Below, one piece after another: positions 53,576-62,553 of a stretch of 64,000 nt of DNA. Source of the DNA: Flagellimonas amphidinii (GTDB taxonomy: Bacteria; Bacteroidota; Bacteroidia; Flavobacteriales; Flavobacteriaceae); contig NZ_JABFNN010000044.1 of NCBI RefSeq assembly GCF_013090115.1, forward strand, positions 1-64,000, in the 5' to 3' direction. Every line of letters starts with the position of its first letter. Position 1 is the first letter of the stretch. The notes under the pieces were generated by a model. It was not told the origin of the DNA, did not search any database, and was given only the letters and a program-made list of their open reading frames with translations. A program made the translations under genes and the position numbers.

Positions 53576-54073
53576 ATGAACAACGTATGCGAAGATCAGG
53601 TCTTCAGCTCCATCTTTAAAGCTAATTCCAAAATGGTATTCAATTATATATATTATAAGTTTGGCAATGAGGAGAAAGCCAATGATGCTGTACAGGAAGC
53701 TTTTGTGAAACTTTGGGAAAATTGTGCCAAGGTTACACCGGAAAAAGCAAAATCTTACGTGTACACCGTAGCCAATAATCTATACCTCAATGTTCTGAAG
53801 GCAGAAAAAGTGAGGCTAAAATATGCAAAGGCGGCCAATGACCGTTCCAGTGAGTCCCCTGAGTTCTTAATGGAGGAGAAAGAGTACCAAGAAAAACTGG
53901 ACCGAGCATTGAACTCGTTACCTGAAAATCAAAGGACCACTTTTTTGCTCAATAGGATTGACGGTAAAAAGTATGCAGAAATTGCAGAAATGGAAGGTGT
54001 TAGCATTAAAGCCATTGAAAAAAGAATGCATTTGGCCTTAAAAGCGCTTCGGGAACAGATTGAGGGCATTTAA
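53576..54073 (+). CDS. ECF-type RNA polymerase sigma factor
   Basis: This 165-residue sigma-70-family factor has region 2 (NYIYYKFGNEEKANDAVQEAFVKLWEN) and region 4 (LNSLPENQRTTFLLNRIDGKKYAEIAEMEGVSIKAIEKRM). It is followed by fecR and a TonB-receptor gene, the usual FecI-type arrangement, in which substrate binding by the receptor releases the sigma factor through FecR. A 164-bp gap with two heptamer repeat tracts lies between it and fecR. Confidence 0.92.
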   Translation: MNNVCEDQVFSSIFKANSKMVFNYIYYKFGNEEKANDAVQEAFVKLWENCAKVTPEKAKSYVYTVANNLYLNVLKAEKVRLKYAKAANDRSSESPEFLMEEKEYQEKLDRALNSLPENQRTTFLLNRIDGKKYAEIAEMEGVSIKAIEKRMHLALKALREQIEGI

Positions 54074-54079
54074 AGTTTT

Positions 54080-54118
54080 CAGTGAGCAGTGAGCAGTGAG
54101 CAGTGAGCAGTGAGCAGT
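54080..54118. repeat. Heptamer tandem repeat CAGTGAG, 5.6 copies
   Basis: The 7-bp unit CAGTGAG (or AGTGAGC in another phase) is repeated five times plus a partial copy. It lies in the sigma-fecR gap. Copy-number change by slippage could alter spacing or RNA structure. Confidence 0.85.
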
Positions 54119-54152
54119 AATAAACAATTATATATAAAACCCAACATTGCCC

Positions 54153-54184
54153 ATTGTTGATTGTTGATTGTTGATTGTTGATTG
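54153..54184. repeat. Heptamer tandem repeat ATTGTTG, 4.6 copies
   Basis: The unit ATTGTTG is repeated four times plus ATTG, 34 bp after the first heptamer tract. The two units share the 7-bp period but are different sequences. The fecR start is 53 bp downstream. Confidence 0.85.
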
Positions 54185-54237
54185 AAAGTAGGGTTTTTTA
54201 TCTCTTGATTGTTATTAAATCGTAAAGCATAGAAATC

Positions 54238-55152
54238 ATGCAAGAAAATTACTTGGCAAAATGGCTTAGTGGAGAGTTATCTGAAAAGGAGCTTGCGGAA
54301 TTTAAAAAGTCCGATGAGTATGCTTCTTATCAAAAACTCTTGGAGGTTTCAGACAGATTGAAAGCTCCTGAATTTGATGTGGACCAAGCTTTGCTTACCT
54401 TAAAAGAAAACCATATTGGCAATGCGCCAAAAGTCATTACCTTAAATCCGTTTAAAAAATTCTTGAGGGTTGCAGCGGTCATTGCCGTATTGCTTGCTGG
54501 TTCTTATTTCTATGTCAGTACTTTGGATGAATCCATAACTACTGGGCTTGCAGAACATTCTGAAGTGGTTTTGCCCGATAATTCCGAAATATTCCTCAAT
54601 GCTGATTCCCAAGTATCTTTCAGCGAAAAGAATTGGAATGAAAAACGAAATGTCAACCTTAAGGGAGAAGCCTTCTTTAAAGTGGCAAAAGGTAAAAAGT
54701 TTACCGTATCCACGGAACATGGAACAGTGAGTGTTCTGGGAACACAATTCAATGTAGAAAACAGAAAAGGTATTTTTGAAGTTACTTGCTACGAGGGATT
54801 GGTTGGCGTTTCATATAATGGTAAAGAAAGTAAATTGCCTGCCGGAACTTCCTTTATGGTTATTGATGGAAGAATTATAGATACATCCAAACCAAATACA
54901 TCCGAACCAACTTGGATGAACAATGAAAGTAGCTTTGAAAGCATTCCTTTGGGCTACGTCTTCTCAGAATTGGAAAGACAATACAATATTACCGTAACAA
55001 CTGAAAACGTAAACACCAATTTGCTGTTTACCGGTACTTTTAGCAACACAGACTTACATATGGCGTTAAAAAGTATAAGCACCCCCTCAAAAATCCGTTA
55101 TACCTTAGAGGGTGATAATGTACTTTTCTATGCTGGGAACAAAACGCAATAA
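54238..55152 (+). CDS. FecR-type anti-sigma factor
   Basis: This 304-residue protein has a short N-terminal cytoplasmic part (KWLSGELSEKELAEFKKSDEY) and one membrane helix (about 78-96). The periplasmic FecR domain (AEHSEVVLPDNSEIFLNADSQ...; GEAFFKVAKGKKFTVSTEHG) and a C-terminal STN-like DUF4974 region (about 235-302) follow. It should hold the upstream sigma factor and receive the signal from the receptor encoded next. It overlaps the receptor gene start. Confidence 0.93.
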   Translation: MQENYLAKWLSGELSEKELAEFKKSDEYASYQKLLEVSDRLKAPEFDVDQALLTLKENHIGNAPKVITLNPFKKFLRVAAVIAVLLAGSYFYVSTLDESITTGLAEHSEVVLPDNSEIFLNADSQVSFSEKNWNEKRNVNLKGEAFFKVAKGKKFTVSTEHGTVSVLGTQFNVENRKGIFEVTCYEGLVGVSYNGKESKLPAGTSFMVIDGRIIDTSKPNTSEPTWMNNESSFESIPLGYVFSELERQYNITVTTENVNTNLLFTGTFSNTDLHMALKSISTPSKIRYTLEGDNVLFYAGNKTQ

Positions 55153-57697
55153 TTTTTTAAGCCTTTGCCTAGGTTGCTTGTTGCTGCTTTTTTGTCCCCT
55201 GAACGCCCAAGAAAGCATTGAGTCGGCTATTCCCCTTACCTCATATATCAAACAACTTGAACAAAAGTTCAACATTAAGTTTTCATATGTTAATGAGGAC
55301 TTGGAGGATATCACCATTACTATTCCAAATAATTTGGTATCGTTGGATGATATTCTAACCTATATCGATTCCCAATTTCAGATTAGCGCAGCAAAACTTA
55401 ACAATCGGTATTATACGCTTACCAAAAGCTCCACAGTATCTATATGTGGTAGTATTTTGGACAACTTTGCTAAAAATACGGTACCAGGCGCCACTGTTGA
55501 AGTATTGGGGACTGATCAGGCTCAAATCACAGCAACTGATGGCTCGTTTCAAATAAGAGAAGTTCCAAGAAATGCTTCTTTAAAAATCAGGTATTTGGGG
55601 TATTTGACCAAATATGTGCAGGTTGAAGATTTACTCAAACAAGGTGAATGCGCAAAAATCCTTTTAGCTCAACATTACGAACAACTGAACGAAGTAGTGG
55701 TCTACCAATTCCTGACCTCTGGAATTATCAAGGAAAAAGATGCAAGTATCAGTCTCAACCCTGCTGATTTTGGAATCCTTCCTGGACTAATTGAGCCAGA
55801 CATCCTACAAACCGTACAAGCGCTTCCAGGCATCAAAAGTATAGACGAAACGGTATCCGACATCAATGTTAGAGGTGGAACCAACGACCAAAACCTTATG
55901 CTTTGGAATGGTATCAAAATGTATCAATCTGGACACTTTTTTGGTTTGATATCTGCTTTCAATCCATACCTAACCGAAAAAGTCACGGTAATTAAAAACG
56001 GAACCTCCCCTGCTTATGGTGATGGAGTAAGCAGCGTTATATTGATGGAGACCAATAACGAAATATCTGATTACTTTTCTGGAGGTGCTGGACTCAATTT
56101 AATCAGTGGTGACCTCTATGGACAAATCCCCATAACCAATAAACTTGGACTTCAGTTTTCAGCACGGCGTTCCACCACCGATTTTTTGAACACCCCAACC
56201 TACAGTAAATTTTTTGATCGTGCTTTTCAGGATAGTGAAGTAAAAAACCAGAACAATATCACAGTGGATGAAGACATCGATCGTGATGAGAACTTTTTCT
56301 TTTATGATTTCTCAGGAAAACTCTTGTACGATATTAATGATTACCACAAATTCAGGTTGAATTTCATCAACATAGCCAACAATCTGGATTATGTTGAAAC
56401 CAACAATACAAATCTAGAAACTACCTATAGTATTTTGGACCAGACCAATCTTTCTGTCGGCGGACAACTGCAAAGTCAGTGGACAGATAGATTTTCATCA
56501 CATCTCAATGTGTATTATTCCAGATATAATTTAGATGCCCAGAACCTATTCGGAAATCAAATTCAGTTGTTGTTCCAAAACAACGAGGTTACAGAAAATG
56601 CCCTGAAGTTGGATACTCAATATAAAATTTCCAAATCACTTGGCGTAAGGAATGGTTATCAATACATCGAAACTGGGATTACCAATACCACCTTCCTGAG
56701 CGAACCTCAATTTGATAGCGAAATAAAAGGGGTCATCCGTATTCATGCCCCATATTCTGAGATTAATTTTTGCTCTTTAGAAAATAAGCTATTTCTAAAA
56801 GCTGGCGCCCGCTTCAATTATATTGAAAATCTGAACACTTTTACAAAGTTTTTGATTGAGCCACGCATCAACCTCAACTTCAAGCTGGCCAATTACGTAA
56901 GGGCAGAAATTTTAGGAGAGTTTAAAAGTCAGACCACCAACCAAATCATAGATTTGGAACAGAATTTTCTCGGTATAGAAAAACGTCGTTGGATTCTATC
57001 TGATGACGATACCCTACCTATTACAAAAAGCAAACAGGGTTCCGTGGGAATCAATTATGAAAAAAATGAATTTTATGTTGGATTGGAAGGTTTTTACAAG
57101 CAGGTAGATGGCATAAGCACCAGCACGCAAGGTTTTCAAAACCAAAACCAGTTTGAAGGTGAAATTGGCAGCTATGATGTAAAGGGAGTTGAATTTCTCA
57201 TCAATAAAAGAGGAGACAACTACAGTGCATGGTTGAGTTATGCCTATAACAAAAATGATTACAATTTCGACTCCATAGTTCCCAATAGTTTCCCCAATAA
57301 TCTAGATATTCGGCACACCATTACTTTTGCCGGAACCTATACCTATAGAGATTTGAAGTTGAGTTTGGGCATCAATTATCGCACAGGCAAACCTTTTACA
57401 GAACCTCTTGATGGTGACGAAGCCTTGGACAATTCCATATTTCCACCCGGCATCAATTATAAATCTCCCAACAGCAACAGACTGCCCGAATATTTCAGGG
57501 GCGATGCCTCAGCCATTTACCAATTTGATTTGAGTAGAACCATTAAGGCCAATGCTGGGATTTCCCTGTTGAATATCACCAATCGTAGAAACATCTTGAA
57601 TCGCTATTATCGTCTTAATGATGACAATGCCATTGAAACTGTAGAAAACAGGTCGCTGGGGCTTACACCCAATCTTAGCTTTAGGGTGTTCTTTTGA
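55130..57697 (+). CDS. TonB-dependent outer-membrane receptor, FecA-type
   Basis: This protein of about 855 residues has a signal peptide ending NAQ, an STN signalling domain (SYIKQLEQKFNIKFSYVNEDL), a carboxypeptidase-regulatory-like domain (GATVEVLGTDQAQITATDGSF), a plug (VQALPGIKSIDETVSDINVRG) and a barrel ending in Phe-Phe. I prefer the ATG at 55130 (overlap 23 bp with fecR); an ATG at 55118 and a GTG at 55112 are in frame. Substrate unknown. The C-terminal end overlaps the convergent phosphatase gene. Confidence 0.9.
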   Translation: MLGTKRNNFLSLCLGCLLLLFCPLNAQESIESAIPLTSYIKQLEQKFNIKFSYVNEDLEDITITIPNNLVSLDDILTYIDSQFQISAAKLNNRYYTLTKSSTVSICGSILDNFAKNTVPGATVEVLGTDQAQITATDGSFQIREVPRNASLKIRYLGYLTKYVQVEDLLKQGECAKILLAQHYEQLNEVVVYQFLTSGIIKEKDASISLNPADFGILPGLIEPDILQTVQALPGIKSIDETVSDINVRGGTNDQNLMLWNGIKMYQSGHFFGLISAFNPYLTEKVTVIKNGTSPAYGDGVSSVILMETNNEISDYFSGGAGLNLISGDLYGQIPITNKLGLQFSARRSTTDFLNTPTYSKFFDRAFQDSEVKNQNNITVDEDIDRDENFFFYDFSGKLLYDINDYHKFRLNFINIANNLDYVETNNTNLETTYSILDQTNLSVGGQLQSQWTDRFSSHLNVYYSRYNLDAQNLFGNQIQLLFQNNEVTENALKLDTQYKISKSLGVRNGYQYIETGITNTTFLSEPQFDSEIKGVIRIHAPYSEINFCSLENKLFLKAGARFNYIENLNTFTKFLIEPRINLNFKLANYVRAEILGEFKSQTTNQIIDLEQNFLGIEKRRWILSDDDTLPITKSKQGSVGINYEKNEFYVGLEGFYKQVDGISTSTQGFQNQNQFEGEIGSYDVKGVEFLINKRGDNYSAWLSYAYNKNDYNFDSIVPNSFPNNLDIRHTITFAGTYTYRDLKLSLGINYRTGKPFTEPLDGDEALDNSIFPPGINYKSPNSNRLPEYFRGDASAIYQFDLSRTIKANAGISLLNITNRRNILNRYYRLNDDNAIETVENRSLGLTPNLSFRVFF

Positions 57698-59495
57698 TGT
57701 GCAATAACTGCAAAAATTTGTGGTTCACTTCATAATTATTGTAAACCCCTTGAAATAATTCAGATCCAGGACCATATGCAAAAATTGGCACCAAAGTCCC
57801 TGTGTGGTCATTGGTGGTGAAATCTCCCTCCAATTCATTTGAACCACTTGGAGCGTCAAACAATGAAAGTCCACCTGTTTCATGATCCGCTGTAATGACC
57901 ACTAAAGTTTCTCCGTCTTTGTCAGCAAATTTCAATGCCTCCCCTACCATGGCATCAAAATCAAAGAGCTCCTGCAGCATGGCATCCATATCATTGGCAT
58001 GGCCATAACTATCAATTTTTGCTCCTTCAATCATTATAAAAAATGGTTTTTCTTTAGCTTTCAGATAGGGCAACACTTGTTTTACCAATTCAGGCATCAA
58101 GTTGGAACGTCCATCTTTCATACGCTGAAGCCCTCCTTGGGATAAAAACAACCCAATTCGTTCTTCTGGAGCAAACGTATTGGGAATGGTATCATAAACA
58201 TGGAACTGTGCTTTTAGTTTACTCATGACTTTATTGAAATCCCTTTTACCTGCACCTGCAAAAAAGTCGAGCTTACTCTCCACCATATCCTCGGTAATGG
58301 CGAAATCTTCACCTCTATCCTTCACATGGGCATAAAAAGCTGCAGGCGTAGCCCCAATTACATGGTCGGTGGTGATCAATCCAGTAGTATACCCTTTGGG
58401 TGAAAGTAATTCCGTGATGTTGGTCAATGGATTCCCTTCAATATCAGTTCCTATTGCGCGATTATTAGTTTGTTTACCAGTAGCATAAGCAGTAGCCCCA
58501 GCAGCACTATCCGTACAAAAATTATCACTGGCCTGAGTACGTACCAAACCCAAATTTTTAAGTTGGGTTATGTTCAATCCATTGCTTTGCACAACATCTC
58601 CCGAAGAAATCTGGGATAGTCCCGTGCCATCCCCAATCATAAAAATGATATTCTTCACTTTATTGGCACTCTCATTATGTCTAAAGGTAGGTTGATATAC
58701 TTCATAAGGTGTGTATTCGCCCTTAAAGGTTCGCTTATCCATGCTTTGCAAATAAGGCACCGCTTTTTCCGGCACATCTGTATTGATGTAATCCACACCC
58801 ATCCTACTTAAAGTTCTCCAAGCTGTTTTGGTATCAGGAGTGGCCCAAAAACGAATAGGTTTTTTATATGGTTTGGTCCTTTTTATAAAAGCTTCAACCA
58901 AGTTTTGTTCATTAGTCACCATTCTACCAAGACCGTTCCATCTTGAGAAATTTTTAAACGATACGCTGATCATGGCCACTTTATCCCACGCTTTTCCCCT
59001 GGTTTGATTGGTTTCTTGGCAATCAAAATAGATATGTTCAGGATATGTTTGATATTTTTCAGGTTTTGGTCGATGACCAGAGATAGTGACCATAACCCCT
59101 TGCTCCAAATAAGGATTACATAAATCTTTGTAAGGTTCTATTGCTTTGATGATTTCATCTAGCGTGCTTTCTGCCTCGGTCTTCACGTCTAACATCAACT
59201 GAAAATCCAATCGGGAGGTACCATAAACCTCTGCAATGTTTCGCAATGGTTTTAAGTAAAGCTCCTCAAAGGTAAAATTAGGTTTGATGGATTCTTTTTC
59301 GTGGGCCACATACAGTTCCCCATTTTGCAAAATCAAATCAACCTCAATGGAATTTACCCCAGAGGCAAAAGCTCCCCAAAAAGGTGTTTTTTGATGATAA
59401 TCGTTATGGGAATGCACTTTGATGCCATTTTGGGCAGCAACAGTTAGCAATCCCAGCAAGAAGATTAAAATAGTACGGAAAAACATCATAATCAT
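57681..59495 (-). CDS. PI-PLC/GDPD-like domain fused to alkaline phosphatase
   Basis: This protein of about 604 residues has a signal peptide (MIMMFFRTILIFLLG..., cleavage near VAAQ). The N-terminal TIM-barrel phosphodiesterase-like domain (about 25-265; HSHNDYH, GVNSIEVDLILQNGELYVAHE) resembles the PI-PLC-like/AIM6 group. A PhoA-type alkaline phosphatase follows (about 270-600; FMIGDGTG, TDSAAGATAY with nucleophile Ser, TADHETGG). I chose the start at 59495, since a longer frame to 59534 runs across a terminator hairpin. It could release phosphate from diesters in two steps, which is an inference. Confidence 0.85.
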   Translation of the reverse strand: MIMMFFRTILIFLLGLLTVAAQNGIKVHSHNDYHQKTPFWGAFASGVNSIEVDLILQNGELYVAHEKESIKPNFTFEELYLKPLRNIAEVYGTSRLDFQLMLDVKTEAESTLDEIIKAIEPYKDLCNPYLEQGVMVTISGHRPKPEKYQTYPEHIYFDCQETNQTRGKAWDKVAMISVSFKNFSRWNGLGRMVTNEQNLVEAFIKRTKPYKKPIRFWATPDTKTAWRTLSRMGVDYINTDVPEKAVPYLQSMDKRTFKGEYTPYEVYQPTFRHNESANKVKNIIFMIGDGTGLSQISSGDVVQSNGLNITQLKNLGLVRTQASDNFCTDSAAGATAYATGKQTNNRAIGTDIEGNPLTNITELLSPKGYTTGLITTDHVIGATPAAFYAHVKDRGEDFAITEDMVESKLDFFAGAGKRDFNKVMSKLKAQFHVYDTIPNTFAPEERIGLFLSQGGLQRMKDGRSNLMPELVKQVLPYLKAKEKPFFIMIEGAKIDSYGHANDMDAMLQELFDFDAMVGEALKFADKDGETLVVITADHETGGLSLFDAPSGSNELEGDFTTNDHTGTLVPIFAYGPGSELFQGVYNNYEVNHKFLQLLHIKRTP

Positions 59496-59504
59496 AGTAT
59501 TAAA

Positions 59505-59526
59505 GAAGGGTACTAAAGTACCCTTC
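59505..59526 (-). terminator. Hairpin between the two phosphatase genes
   Basis: GAAGGGTAC-TAAA-GTACCCTTC is a perfect 9-bp stem. The downstream T tract on the minus strand is weak. It lies after the 59572 gene and just before the 59495 start. Confidence 0.6.
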
Positions 59527-59571
59527 GAAAACAAAAAAACCTGGTATGAAAAAATAATAAATCGTTATGTC

Positions 59572-60696
59572 TTATGGTCGCTCATCAACTACTTCACGTA
59601 GTTTATGGTATATATCATTATTTTGGTAAATTCCCCTAAACTTATCAGACCCTTTACCGATAGCAAATACAGGAATCAACTCCCCACTGTGCTGGTCTGT
59701 ATTAAAATAGACCTTCACCTTCTCAGGAACTTCATGTTTTTTACCCGTAGCTTGATCAACTTCATAAAATTTACCTATGCTCACACCTCCCGTTTCATGA
59801 TCTGCAGTAACCACCAGTAAAGTATTGGGATTTTTTGCCACAAAATTCAAAACCACATTCAAGGTTTGGTCAAAATCCTCCACTTCCTGAATCAACATCT
59901 CCTCACTTTCTGCATGACCGGCCCAATCAATATAAGACCCCTCTACCATCATAAAAAAAGGTTCTTCCTGTTTTTTAAAATAGTCCAATGCCACTTGGGT
60001 AGCTTGGGATAAAAAATTATTTCTGCCTTCAATTTTTGAAGGCATGCTTTCATCTGCCAAGAAGTAGGCGTTACGTTTTTCATAATCGGCTGCGGAAAGC
60101 TGAACAGTATCCAATTTATAATTGGATTGCTCCAATTGTTTGAACAAATTCAAACTATCTGATCTTTTAGCAAGGAAATTACGCCCTCCTCCAGCAAGAA
60201 AATCAATATTAGCCGAGGCCAATTGTTTAGCAATCTCTTCATGCATATCCCGGTCGGGAACATGGGCGTAAAAAGCTGCTGGAGTAGCATGGGTAATAGT
60301 AGTTAAACTTATCAGCCCTGTTTTGTATCCTTTATCTTGAAGATTTTCCAATATGGTTTCTTGAGGAATGGTATCTGCTGATACCCCAAGAGCACGTTTG
60401 TATGTTTTTTGTCCGATGGAAAAAGCAGTGGCGCCAGCTGCAGAGTCTGTAATCCGGTGTGAAACATCTGAAGTTTGATGAAACCCAATATTCTTAAATT
60501 TTGAAAAATTGGATTTCCCGTCGCCAAAGTAATAAGCGGTTGATACTTGTGGTACTCCCATACCATCTCCAATCATCAAAATGATATTGGGAGATGGACT
60601 CTCCGTAGTTTCCACAATTTCTTTTTCACTTTTTGAGCCGCAGGAAGAAAATAGCCCAAAAACCACTATAAACAGCAGTATTAATTTATTACCCAT
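59572..60696 (-). CDS. Alkaline phosphatase lipoprotein
   Basis: This 374-residue protein has a lipobox (GLFSSC, Cys19). The PhoA-type motifs are ILMIGDGMGVPQ, the nucleophile Ser in TDSAAGATAF, VEGSYIDWAGH and VTADHETGG. The start at 60696 gives the leader; a longer open frame runs across the terminator hairpin upstream. It hydrolyses phosphomonoesters at the cell surface or periplasm. It stands between a SusD/SusC pair and the second phosphatase. Confidence 0.88.
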   Translation of the reverse strand: MGNKLILLFIVVFGLFSSCGSKSEKEIVETTESPSPNIILMIGDGMGVPQVSTAYYFGDGKSNFSKFKNIGFHQTSDVSHRITDSAAGATAFSIGQKTYKRALGVSADTIPQETILENLQDKGYKTGLISLTTITHATPAAFYAHVPDRDMHEEIAKQLASANIDFLAGGGRNFLAKRSDSLNLFKQLEQSNYKLDTVQLSAADYEKRNAYFLADESMPSKIEGRNNFLSQATQVALDYFKKQEEPFFMMVEGSYIDWAGHAESEEMLIQEVEDFDQTLNVVLNFVAKNPNTLLVVTADHETGGVSIGKFYEVDQATGKKHEVPEKVKVYFNTDQHSGELIPVFAIGKGSDKFRGIYQNNDIYHKLREVVDERP

Positions 60697-60710
60697 CTCT
60701 ATAATTTTAT

Positions 60711-60741
60711 AAAAAAGGGCGACAACATTGCATTGCCGCCC
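60711..60741 (-). terminator. Terminator after the SusD gene
   Basis: On the minus strand GGGCGGCAA and TTGTCGCCC pair (one mismatch) around a 7-nt loop, followed by TTTTTT. It lies between the SusD-like gene and the alkaline phosphatase, so it may limit read-through between them. Confidence 0.75.
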
Positions 60742-60769
60742 CAAAACAAACTAACTCAAACTCACCTAA

Positions 60770-62533
60770 TCAATAGCCTTGGTTTTGTTCCAAGAAACCA
60801 TCTATACCAGAAGCTCCATCAACGGCGCTCTGTGGAATGGGGAACAAACGCTTGTTTACATCATTATCCGTCTTCTCTGTCCAAGAATCCTCGTATTTTC
60901 CAAAACGGATTTGGTTATTCCTTCTTAGACCTTCCCAATAAAACTCAAAACCAGTTTCACGATACAAAATATCTAAGTCTATTGAAGTCAATGCCTCCGG
61001 AGTCTGATCTGGGCGGGATGTTCTTGAAGTTCTTACCATATTTACATCTGCAAGGGCGCCGCTAGTATCACCATTACGTAATTTAGCCTCAGCACGCATC
61101 AAGTAAATTTCGGCCAAGCGCATCAAGACCAAATCAATGCTGCTATACCCATTAGCATTCGGTGAAGTATGGCTAAACTGGTATTTTGAAAAACGATAAC
61201 CTGCATGGTGTAGGGATCCTTCGTTGGTAAAATCTATTTGTTGCGTAAGATCTACATAGGCCACATCCCTATCAGGGCCATTTCCTTTGATTTGTTTTAA
61301 TGGATAAATCCTAATGGTACCATCGTCACATTTTTCAAGGTCACCATCACCAATTCTAGGACCCCATTGAATACCTCGCAAAATACCCCTATCGACTTCA
61401 AAATCCGTAGCCTCGATACAAAAATAGCTAGCATCCGTTTCCGTTGCTATCAGCTTTTCGCGACCTTCAAAATCGGTCAATTGGGCATCAGGAACAAAGG
61501 TTTGCTTCATATAGAAACGTGCATCTGCATCGGCAGGATCTACACTTCCATAGGCATCTACCCATGTTTGGTAAAAATCAGAAGTCACACCAGGGCCATC
61601 TGTACCATCGGCCTTATTATCTGGGTAGAATTCAGGTCTTCCCAACATCGACCCAGGTTGTGACCAATAGGTCCACCGACTATGTTCCCTTTTTAATATT
61701 CCCCGCTGATCCAAGGCAAAGATCAGTTCATTATTATTGGTATTGTCATCACTGAACAAATCAAAATATTCCGGGGACAAACTATAATTGCCAGAATTGA
61801 TAATATTGTTGGTATAGGTAATTACCTTATCCATATCATCGCTTGTAAAACTTGGGGTGCCATAAGGATCCCTGTACACGGCAGCATTCAAATACAATCT
61901 GGCCAAGAAGCCCCAAACCGTTCCTTGGTTAATCCTGCCAGCTCTTGGGTCAGTTTGAATAACATCAACTACAGACAACAATTCGCTTTCAATATAATCG
62001 ATAGCATCTTGTGTTCTTAATACTTCTGAAAGCTCATCAGAGGATTCCTTTTTAAAGACCACTCCCCAACTATCCAACATTAACATGTTCAAATAGGCCC
62101 TAAGTGCCTTCATTTCATACAATGCTCCTTCAGCTTCCGTATCCCCTTCCTCAGCAAGTGGAGTTAAAACCTCAATAGCTGAAAGGGTTCTTGAAATATT
62201 GGTTGTTACATGGGTCCATGAATCCCCGATCAAATCGTTGGTCGGCGTAAAGTTGTGCTGATGGGCAGCGATAAACTTACCTCCATCGTACCAGTCAGTA
62301 CCTCCACGATAAGGCAAAATGGCCTCATCGGAAGCAACTTCTTGCAGACCAAAATAGTGGGTGTGCCTCCAAGTCCACGAAATATAACCATAAGCTGGGG
62401 CAATAGCTCCACTTATAGTTTCAGCTTCAGCTCCAAATTCGGTCTCATCAATACGATCTTCGACCAAATCGGTACAGTTAAAGTTCAAAAGGCAAAACAG
62501 TGCCGTAAATGCTAGTGCAATTTTATTTTTCAT
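60770..62533 (-). CDS. SusD/RagB-family nutrient-binding lipoprotein
   Basis: This 587-residue SusD-like protein has a lipobox (LLNFNC, Cys20). It has the TPR-like core of SusD (YEMKALRAYLNMLMLDSWGVVF; RLAEIYLMRAEAKLRNGD; LYRETGFEFYWEGLRRNNQIRFGKYE). It is the surface lid for the SusC-type porin encoded next to it. The substrate is unknown. Two phosphatase genes follow, so a phosphorylated nutrient is possible. Confidence 0.92.
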   Translation of the reverse strand: MKNKIALAFTALFCLLNFNCTDLVEDRIDETEFGAEAETISGAIAPAYGYISWTWRHTHYFGLQEVASDEAILPYRGGTDWYDGGKFIAAHQHNFTPTNDLIGDSWTHVTTNISRTLSAIEVLTPLAEEGDTEAEGALYEMKALRAYLNMLMLDSWGVVFKKESSDELSEVLRTQDAIDYIESELLSVVDVIQTDPRAGRINQGTVWGFLARLYLNAAVYRDPYGTPSFTSDDMDKVITYTNNIINSGNYSLSPEYFDLFSDDNTNNNELIFALDQRGILKREHSRWTYWSQPGSMLGRPEFYPDNKADGTDGPGVTSDFYQTWVDAYGSVDPADADARFYMKQTFVPDAQLTDFEGREKLIATETDASYFCIEATDFEVDRGILRGIQWGPRIGDGDLEKCDDGTIRIYPLKQIKGNGPDRDVAYVDLTQQIDFTNEGSLHHAGYRFSKYQFSHTSPNANGYSSIDLVLMRLAEIYLMRAEAKLRNGDTSGALADVNMVRTSRTSRPDQTPEALTSIDLDILYRETGFEFYWEGLRRNNQIRFGKYEDSWTEKTDNDVNKRLFPIPQSAVDGASGIDGFLEQNQGY

Positions 62534-62553
62534 CTTTAAAACAATTTTTTTGA

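Noticed and set aside
54080-54184. The repeats as a CRISPR array.
   Set aside because: The units are 7 bp with no spacers, and no cas genes are present.
57681-59495. A functional link between the GDPD-like domain here and the NACHT-GDPD protein at 1005.
   Set aside because: The two phosphodiesterase domains belong to different sub-groups, and the genes are more than 50 kb apart in different contexts (nutrient uptake versus NACHT).
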